Made by a program: the position numbers and the translations under genes | Notes under the pieces: model-generated | The model's input: the letters and a program-made list of their open reading frames with translations, nothing else | Databases searched by the model: none | What the model was told of the DNA's origin: nothing | Source: Actinomycetes bacterium | GTDB lineage: Bacteria > Actinomycetota > Acidimicrobiia > Acidimicrobiales > Bog-793 | Assembly (NCBI GenBank): GCA_021785095.1 | Contig: JAJYGM010000148.1 | Coordinates: 1 to 6,002, forward strand | Length of the DNA: 6,002 bases | Reading direction: 5' to 3' | In this document: positions 1-4,684 of the stretch, in pieces | How the letters are laid out: every line of letters starts with the position of its first letter | Position numbering within the stretch: the first letter of the stretch is position 1

Positions 1-153
1 CAGGACGCGGAGCGACAGGTGCGCGCCACTCCAGGTGCTGCGCGCGGGCGCGGACCCGTTCGGGGGCGCGGACCCGTGGACGGGCTCCGGAGCCGGGGAG
101 GCCAGGGCCTGGTGCGAGGCGATCCGGGCGCGGAGCGGGTCAGGCCCGGCCAT
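1..153 (-). CDS. N-terminus of an unidentified protein, probably a sensor histidine kinase (partial)
   Basis: An ATG at 151-153 opens a frame with no stop for 51 codons down to the window edge, so only the N-terminus is visible. It overlaps the end of the response regulator gene by 14 nt, the usual arrangement for translationally coupled regulator-kinase pairs. The visible residues are rich in Ala, Pro, Gly and Ser, with a short repeat (GSAPPN then GSAPAR at about residues 27-38). They end in Leu-Ser-Leu-Arg-Val-Leu, which resembles the residues just before the first membrane helix of many kinases. No catalytic domain is inside the window. The kinase identity is therefore inferred only from position and overlap. 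It could be another membrane protein or, less likely, a chance open frame in GC-rich DNA. Confidence 0.45.
   Translation of the reverse strand, partial: MAGPDPLRARIASHQALASPAPEPVHGSAPPNGSAPARSTWSGAHLSLRVL
46..77. repeat. Short in-frame direct repeat, 14 bp, 18-bp period
   Basis: The 14-mer gggcgcggacccgt occurs at 46-59 and again at 64-77. The 18-bp period equals six codons, so on the minus strand it duplicates a Gly-Ser-Ala-Pro unit in the partial gene that leaves the window. It looks like a small slippage duplication in a low-complexity N-terminal region rather than a binding-site array. Confidence 0.6.
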
Positions 154-553
154 CGACCGCCACCAGTCGGTAGCCGAGACCCCGAACGGTCAGGAGGTGG
201 GTCGGATGGTCCGGATCGAGCTCGATCTTCTGGCGCAGGCGGCGCATCGAGACCCATACGTACGACGCATCGGCTTCCTCGCCCTCCATCCAGCCACGCG
301 CCAGGAGCACCTCCGTCGGAACCACCTCGCCCAGCCTCGCGGCCAGGACGTGCAGCAGGCGGTATTCGATCGGCGTGAGGCCGGTCTCCCGGCCGCCCAC
401 GATGGCCACCCGGCGATGCAACTCCAGAACGAGGTTGGGGCCGAGAACGAGGGGCCGCCTCGGGATCCGATCCCGCAGCCGTCGCAGCACGCGCTGGATA
501 CGCGCACGGACCTCGGGATAGTGGTATGGCTTGGTGATGTAGTCCTCGGCCAC
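140..553 (-). CDS. OmpR/PhoB-family response regulator, missing the N-terminal half of its receiver domain
   Basis: The product is a two-component DNA-binding regulator. From the GTG at 553 it reads AEDYITKPYHYPEVRARIQ, the end of a receiver domain with the conserved Lys-Pro of strand 5 and helix 5. After a short linker comes a complete OmpR-type winged helix (about residues 35-133), including the LTPIEYRLL segment, the VWVSMRRLRQKIE recognition-helix region and the closing VRGLGYRL hairpin. The frame stays open upstream for 19 more codons to 610 and encodes recognisable receiver sequence (RPVISAVTA, strand 4), then meets the stop of the upstream gene at 611-613. The first half of the receiver, with the acidic pocket and phosphoacceptor Asp, is absent, because the DNA there encodes a different protein. 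A normal family member has about 220-240 residues and this one has 137. It is either a 5'-deleted pseudogene, a regulator that can no longer be phosphorylated, or a product of misassembly. A probable kinase gene overlaps its 3' end. Confidence 0.8.
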   Translation of the reverse strand: MAEDYITKPYHYPEVRARIQRVLRRLRDRIPRRPLVLGPNLVLELHRRVAIVGGRETGLTPIEYRLLHVLAARLGEVVPTEVLLARGWMEGEEADASYVWVSMRRLRQKIELDPDHPTHLLTVRGLGYRLVAVDGRA

Positions 554-610
554 TTCGTCGAGCAGGCGCGCCTTCGCGTCGGCGGTGACGGCGCTGATGA
601 CCGGGCGGGC

Positions 611-934
611 CTACGCCGCCTCGGCGCGCATCGGTCGCATGTCCGGGGGCAGGTGCTCCTCGCCGATGAGGTCGCCGCACTGGTCGCAGCGGCCGTAGTT
701 CCCCTGCCGGGCGCGGTCGAGCGCCTCGTCGACGCCGGCGAGCGACACCCTCGCACTCTCCAGCAGGGAGGCGACCCGTGCACGCTCGAAACCAATGGTC
801 GAGCCTTCCGCGTCGTGCTCGTCGTCCGGGCTGCCGGCAGTCGATGCCGCGATCGCAGCCGCTTCGCGCTCGAGGTCGCCGATCAGTGCAAGTGCCTCGG
901 TTCGGGTGTGCCGCAGGTGCTCGATCGTGCTCAC
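611..934 (-). CDS. TraR/DksA-type zinc-finger protein with frameshifted C-terminus
   Basis: The protein has an N-terminal helical segment (HLRHTRTEALALIGDLER), then the family signature DDEHDAEGSTIGFERA and a second helix ending in GNYGRCDQCGDLIGEEHL, the first Cys-X2-Cys of the zinc ribbon. Family members act as RNA-polymerase-associated regulators; the precise role here is unknown. The second Cys pair is missing from this frame, which ends RPMRAEAA then stop. In the next frame (628-639) the DNA encodes Cys-Asp-Arg-Cys-Ala, just what should follow. The gap between the pairs is 37 nt, whereas 17 intervening residues (51 nt), as in E. coli DksA, would be expected. The gene therefore appears to have an out-of-frame deletion of about 14 nt or an equivalent sequence error. 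I chose the GTG at 934 because the homologous helix starts there. The frame extends to a GTG at 1048, but the added 38 residues look non-conserved. There is no clear ribosome binding site at either start. Confidence 0.78.
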   Translation of the reverse strand: MSTIEHLRHTRTEALALIGDLEREAAAIAASTAGSPDDEHDAEGSTIGFERARVASLLESARVSLAGVDEALDRARQGNYGRCDQCGDLIGEEHLPPDMRPMRAEAA

Positions 935-1086
935 CGCCGTCAACGGTGGCAGATCGAGGGCCGTCGCGCCAGGCCCTGCTCGGCGCAACCACGCTGCCGG
1001 CGACACCTCTCGACACGGCGCGCGGCCGTCGCGCACGGTCGCCCGCACGCTCCGACCGAGCCGTCGTTGCGGCCGATGCGCCGAGC

Positions 1087-1092
1087 TAGCGT
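1087..1092 (+). promoter_or_regulatory. Candidate -10 hexamer (TAGCGT) for a leaderless or short-leader transcript
   Basis: The hexamer TAGCGT fits the actinobacterial -10 pattern TANNNT and ends 9 nt before the ATG at 1102. No Shine-Dalgarno-like sequence lies between it and the start. A transcript starting 6-9 nt after the hexamer would begin at or just before the start codon. No good -35 is seen at 16-18 nt; a weak TTGCGG lies at 1067-1072, only 14 nt upstream. The support is the pattern alone, plus the same arrangement at 3826. Confidence 0.35.
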
Positions 1093-1101
1093 CGCGACCC
1101 G

Positions 1102-2316
1102 ATGAAGGACCTCACGGTCACCGCGATTCCCTTCTACTTCGGGACCATGGGTGCCGAGTACCTCTGGCTGCGGAACCGGGAGCTCGAGACCGACCCCGAC
1201 GGCGTCACGTCGGACCGGAACGGCCGCGACGTCTCCGCCGGGGTCTACGAGCGACAGGACACGATCGCGAGCCTGACGATGGGGGTCGGGAGCCTGTTCC
1301 TGCCGATCGTCTTGCCGAAGCTGCTCCGCCCGGTCACTCCCGGGCGCGGCAGGTACGGCAAGGTGCTCCCGATCGCGGCCGCTTCGGCTGCGGCGCTGAC
1401 GACTCTCGCCGACCGGGTCGCCACCCGCTCCGGGCGTCTCGGCGACGCCTCCCGCACCGTCGCCTCCGCCGGCGGGGTCGTGTCAGTCCTCGCCGGAGGC
1501 GTCGCCTTCACGACGGCATGGGCGGACCGCACGAGCATGAGGCGGATGCGCGAACACCGGATCATCGACGACCTCGGCAAGGGCACCCTCGCCACGGCGG
1601 CCGCCATCCTCGGATGGGACTTCATCTACTACTGGAACCATCGCCTCATGCACGAGTGCAGGGCGCTCTGGGCGATCCACGTCGTGCACCACTCGAGCCA
1701 GCGGTACAACCTCTCGACGGCGCTTCGACAGCCGGTGGCGGACACGTTCGGAGCCTTCGTGCCGTATTCGCTCCTTGCCCTCTTCGGGGTCCGGCCCGAG
1801 CTCGTCAACACGGCCCGCGGTGTCAACCTGCTCTACCAGTTCTGGATCCACACCGAGACGATCGGCTCGCTCGGGCCGGCCGAGTCGGCGCTCAACACAC
1901 CTTCGCACCACCGCGTCCACCACGGCGCGAACGGCCAGTACCTGGACCGCAACCACGGCAGCATCCTCATCCTGTGGGACCGGCTGTTCGGGACGTTCGA
2001 ACGCGAGCGAGAGCGCGTCCGCTACGGCCTCACGAGGAACATCGACACCTTCAACCCGCTCCGCATCGCGAGTCATGAGCACGTCGAGATGCTGAAGGAC
2101 GTCTACCACGCGACGAACTGGCGAGATCGGCTCTCCTTCGTCCTGCGCGGGCCGGGCTGGGCGACACGCCGCAAGGAAGAGCTCGCCGGCGCCAAGCCCG
2201 GTGTCTCGGATCAGCGGGAGACCGAGGCGACGAGCGGCGATCCTCCGGGCGCGGGCACCGGCATGGACACATCCGAGCTCGCATCCCTGAACGAGACGGG
2301 GATCGCGGTCGGGTAG
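1102..2316 (+). CDS. Sterol desaturase/fatty acid hydroxylase superfamily membrane protein, alkylglycerol monooxygenase-like
   Basis: This is a 404-residue integral membrane di-iron oxygenase. The histidine motifs that bind the two irons are all visible: HRLMH at 180-184, HVVHH at 193-197, a lone His at 250 (WIHTE) and HRVHH at 270-274. After the last box comes GxNGQYLDRNHGSILILWDRLFGTFE (273-300), a pattern typical of alkylglycerol monooxygenase relatives, which cleave ether lipids using tetrahydrobiopterin. Other superfamily members hydroxylate sterols, fatty acids or carotenoids. Hydrophobic segments lie at about 56-76, 87-103, 120-140, 162-178 and 214-230. The last 50 or so residues are hydrophilic and poorly conserved, and their coding sequence overlaps the end of purF on the other strand by 106 bp. 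The ATG is chosen because the N-terminal segment MKDLTVTAIPFYFGTMGAEY resembles the start of family members and a -10-like hexamer lies just upstream. The substrate cannot be read from the sequence. No pterin or lipid gene lies nearby. Confidence 0.87.
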   Translation: MKDLTVTAIPFYFGTMGAEYLWLRNRELETDPDGVTSDRNGRDVSAGVYERQDTIASLTMGVGSLFLPIVLPKLLRPVTPGRGRYGKVLPIAAASAAALTTLADRVATRSGRLGDASRTVASAGGVVSVLAGGVAFTTAWADRTSMRRMREHRIIDDLGKGTLATAAAILGWDFIYYWNHRLMHECRALWAIHVVHHSSQRYNLSTALRQPVADTFGAFVPYSLLALFGVRPELVNTARGVNLLYQFWIHTETIGSLGPAESALNTPSHHRVHHGANGQYLDRNHGSILILWDRLFGTFERERERVRYGLTRNIDTFNPLRIASHEHVEMLKDVYHATNWRDRLSFVLRGPGWATRRKEELAGAKPGVSDQRETEATSGDPPGAGTGMDTSELASLNETGIAVG

Positions 2317-3737
2317 CTGCCGGTCAGGCACGCCCAGCAATAGCCCGAGCCCTTCTCGTCGGCATCCACGGACAACCGGAGGTTCTCGATCGAGAGGTAC
2401 TCGAGCGAGTCGGCGCCGATGTGCTCATTGATCTCCTCGACGGACCGGTAGGCAGCCAACAGCTCGGAGCGAGAGGGCGTGTCGATCCCGTAGTAGCAGG
2501 GCCACTCGATCGGCGGGGACGAGATCCGCAGGTGAACCTCGGTGGCCCCCGCCTCCCGCAGAATCTTGACCAGCTGGCGCGTCGTCGTGCCGCGAACGAT
2601 CGAGTCGTCGACCACGATGATGCGCCTGCCTGCGATGCTGGCGCGGAGGGGATTGAGCTTGCGCCGTACGCCGAGGGCGCGCGCCTCCTGCGTCGGGGCG
2701 ATGAACGTGCGTCCGATGTACCGGTTCTTCACGAGCCCCTGCCCGAAGGGGATGCCGCTCGTCTCCGCGTAGCCCTCTGCCGCCGTCACCCCCGAGTCCG
2801 GCACGCCGATGACGAGGTCGGCGTCCACCGGTCGCTGGAGGGCGAGGAGCTCTCCCATCCGCCTGCGGACCGGATACACCTCCTTGTCGAACAGACGGGC
2901 GTCTGGTCGTGCGAAGTACACGAACTCGAAGACACAGAGGTTCGGCTCGCCCTGCGAGCCGAACGGCCAGAGGCTGTGCAGCCCGGTGCCGTCGATGACG
3001 AGCATCTCGCCCGGCGCGATCTCCCGCACCAGCTCTGCTCCGCAGACGTCGAGCGCAGGCGACTCGGAGGCGACGATCCACCCCGTTCGGACGGAGCCGT
3101 CGACCTCGTACGAGAGCCGTCCGAGGCAGAGTGGGCGGTACCCATGAGGATCGCGGACCGCGATGAGGCGGCCGGCGTCGATCAGCCCGAAGGAAAAGGC
3201 GCCTTCGACCTGGGGCAGCACTTGCAGGAGAGCATCCACGAGGTCGCCGGCCGCCTCCTCACCCTCGTGCTCTCGGTCGTCGGGAGAGGCCTGCGGCGCC
3301 ACCTCGAGCTCGGGCGGGAACCGCCGTAGGAGCAGCTCTGCCACGAGGTCGCTGTCGGATGTGAGCACCCCGAGCATCCCGGCGCCTGCAGCCAGCTCTT
3401 CGGTGTTCGTGAGGTTGCCGTTGTGACCGAGGGCAAAACCGGCACGTCCTCCGGACCTGTACACGGGCTGTGCGTTGTGCCAGGTGCTCGGGCCGGTCGT
3501 CGAGTACCGGGTGTGTCCGAGGGCGATGTCTCCTTGCAGGGTGGCAAGCGTCCGCTCGTCGAACACGGCGGCGACGAGCCCCATCTCCTTGAACACCATG
3601 ATGCTCTCGCCGTCGCTCACGGCCATGCCCGCCGACTCCTGCCCGCGATGTTGCAGTGCAAAGAGGCCGTCGAACGTGAGCCGGGCGACCGGGGCGCCCG
3701 GCGCGTACACGCCGAAGACGCCGCAGGCCTCCTTCAC
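2211..3737 (-). CDS. purF: Amidophosphoribosyltransferase (glutamine PRPP amidotransferase)
   Basis: PurF catalyses the committed step of purine synthesis: PRPP plus glutamine gives phosphoribosylamine, glutamate and pyrophosphate. The N-terminal Ntn-type glutaminase domain begins with Cys5 (EACGVFGVY), the nucleophile exposed after removal of a short propeptide. It contains LQHRGQESAG (28-37), GHTRYSTTG (74-82) and GHNGNLTN (104-111). The phosphoribosyltransferase domain has GVPDSG (311-316) and the PRPP loop IIVVDDSIVRGTT (373-385). Cys268, Cys414, Cys467 and Cys470 match the four ligands of the iron-sulfur cluster in the Bacillus-type enzyme. The length (508) is usual, but there are two extras: an acidic insert at about 142-164 and a tail after YPTAIPV (residue 481) of some 27 residues. 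The start is a GTG at 3735-3737, with a weak AGGTGG 12 nt upstream. The gene stands alone, divergent from the PHP gene and convergent with the hydroxylase gene. No PurR-type box or riboswitch is evident. Confidence 0.97.
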   Translation of the reverse strand: MKEACGVFGVYAPGAPVARLTFDGLFALQHRGQESAGMAVSDGESIMVFKEMGLVAAVFDERTLATLQGDIALGHTRYSTTGPSTWHNAQPVYRSGGRAGFALGHNGNLTNTEELAAGAGMLGVLTSDSDLVAELLLRRFPPELEVAPQASPDDREHEGEEAAGDLVDALLQVLPQVEGAFSFGLIDAGRLIAVRDPHGYRPLCLGRLSYEVDGSVRTGWIVASESPALDVCGAELVREIAPGEMLVIDGTGLHSLWPFGSQGEPNLCVFEFVYFARPDARLFDKEVYPVRRRMGELLALQRPVDADLVIGVPDSGVTAAEGYAETSGIPFGQGLVKNRYIGRTFIAPTQEARALGVRRKLNPLRASIAGRRIIVVDDSIVRGTTTRQLVKILREAGATEVHLRISSPPIEWPCYYGIDTPSRSELLAAYRSVEEINEHIGADSLEYLSIENLRLSVDADEKGSGYCWACLTGSYPTAIPVSFRDASSDVSMPVPAPGGSPLVASVSR

Positions 3738-3840
3738 GGGGCCATTCTGCCACCTGCCGGTGCCAAGGCGGTCCTCCGACGAGTCTGACCGAGGAGTCTC
3801 CCGGACCGGTCAGGGCGCGGGCCGGTACGCTTCGGCGGCC
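3738..3840. promoter_or_regulatory. Divergent intergenic region between purF and the PHP gene
   Basis: These 103 bp must carry the promoters of both purF (leftward) and the PHP-glycosidase pair (rightward). On the minus strand a CAGAAT hexamer (3744-3749) ends 6 nt before the purF GTG, the spacing expected for a leaderless start, but no well-placed -35 accompanies it. The pentamer-plus GAGTCT occurs twice (3781-3786 and 3794-3799), and an 8-bp palindrome gaccggtc lies at 3804-3811. Neither is strong enough to call an operator. Confidence 0.4.
3826..3831 (+). promoter_or_regulatory. Candidate -10 hexamer (TACGCT) upstream of the PHP gene
   Basis: TACGCT fits TANNNT and lies exactly 9 nt before the ATG at 3841, the same distance as TAGCGT before the hydroxylase gene. 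There is no purine-rich ribosome binding site in the 9-nt spacer (tcggcggcc). No recognisable -35 lies 16-18 nt upstream. A leaderless or near-leaderless transcript is inferred from this. Confidence 0.35.
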
Positions 3841-4680
3841 ATGATCGATCTCCACAGCCATTCGACCTGCTCGGATGGTTCGGACGGTCCGCATCGCATC
3901 ATCGAGCTCGCTGCCGCCGCAGGCTGCAGCGCCATCGCCCTCACCGATCACGACGGGCTCGACGGCATCGAGGAGGCCGGTCACGCTGCACGCGAGCACG
4001 GGATCACCTTCGTGCCGGGATGTGAGGTCTCGTGCAAGTTCACGCCCGGGACGATGCACGTGCTCTGCTACTTCGTCGAGCCGGGCGAGGGACCGCTCCA
4101 GGATCAGCTCGAGCGTCTCAGGAACGACAGAGCGACCCGCAACGGGCGGCTGATCACCCGCCTGCGCGAGCTCGGCATCGATCTCACGCTCGATGACGTC
4201 CGGGCAGAGGCGGGAGGGACGACTCTCGGGCGTCCTCACTTCGCGAGCGCGCTCGTGAGAAAGGGCGTGGTGGCGACTTACGAGGAGGCTTTCGACAACC
4301 TGCTCCGCAAGGGGGGACCGGCCTACATCCCAAAGGCCTTCATCTCTGCGGAGACCACGATCGAGGCGGCCGGCGGTTCGAGAGCACTCGCTGTGCTCGC
4401 CCATCCCCTGTCGCTCGGCCTCAAGGCGTCGGATCTCGAGCGCACGATCGGCGAGCTCGCGGACTCCGGCCTCACGGGTCTCGAGTGCTGGTACGGGCGC
4501 TACACCTCCGAGGAGCGGCAGCGCCTCCTCCTCATCGCCAAGCAGTTCGGCCTTGTCGCGACCGGCGGCTCCGACTACCACGGGACGTTCAAGCCGGACC
4601 TCTCGATCGGGACCGGCCGGGGCGATCTCGAGGTGCCGGACTCGGCTCTGGACGAGCTGACCGATCGGAGGGAACGGTGA
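3841..4680 (+). CDS. PHP-domain phosphoesterase, TrpH/RNase AM-like
   Basis: This 279-residue cytosolic metallophosphoesterase has the metal-binding motifs of the PHP fold in order: IDLHSHSTCSDG (His5, His7, Asp12), ALTDHDGLDG (Asp36, His37, Asp38), GCEVSC (Glu62), MHVLCY (His73), LAHPLSL (His188) and GGSDYHG (Asp245, His247). GRPHFA (130-135) is also typical of the TrpH/YciV group. Characterised members trim RNA 5' ends or remove the 3'-phosphate from nucleoside 3',5'-bisphosphates, so nucleotide or RNA turnover is the likely role; this is by family, not shown here. The motif-bearing N-terminus fixes the ATG at 3841. The frame is open upstream to 3475, but that part is antisense to purF. The gene ends 4 nt before the glycosidase start, so the two are probably one transcript. 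A small-metabolite phosphatase such as an AMP phosphatase is the alternative. Confidence 0.92.
   Translation: MIDLHSHSTCSDGSDGPHRIIELAAAAGCSAIALTDHDGLDGIEEAGHAAREHGITFVPGCEVSCKFTPGTMHVLCYFVEPGEGPLQDQLERLRNDRATRNGRLITRLRELGIDLTLDDVRAEAGGTTLGRPHFASALVRKGVVATYEEAFDNLLRKGGPAYIPKAFISAETTIEAAGGSRALAVLAHPLSLGLKASDLERTIGELADSGLTGLECWYGRYTSEERQRLLLIAKQFGLVATGGSDYHGTFKPDLSIGTGRGDLEVPDSALDELTDRRER
4667..4673 (+). promoter_or_regulatory. Purine-rich ribosome binding site for the glycosidase gene
   Basis: GGAGGGA, inside the last codons of the PHP gene, lies 11 nt before the ATG at 4685. The spacing is slightly long. It is the best Shine-Dalgarno-like site I found in the window. It fits an internal operon gene that needs its own ribosome binding site, in contrast to the leaderless-looking first genes. 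Confidence 0.5.
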
Positions 4681-4684
4681 AGTC

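Noticed and set aside
35..1105. Long plus-strand open frame (356 codons) across the left part
   Set aside because: It is antisense to the response regulator and zinc-finger genes, which match known families. Its translation shows no recognisable domain and is Arg/His rich, as expected for a GC-rich shadow frame.
795..2078. Plus-strand frame of 427 codons over the hydroxylase gene
   Set aside because: It is an alternate frame of the hydroxylase. Its Arg-rich low-complexity translation has no domain.
2211..2345. Possible terminator between the convergent genes
   Set aside because: The region is coding on both strands, and I found no GC hairpin followed by a T run.
3804..3811. 8-bp palindrome gaccggtc as an operator
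   Set aside because: An 8-bp palindrome is expected often in GC-rich DNA, and there is no second copy or known regulator to link it to.
3475..3840. Upstream extension of the PHP gene frame
   Set aside because: The PHP fold starts with MIDLHSHST at 3841. The extension is antisense to purF and not conserved-looking.
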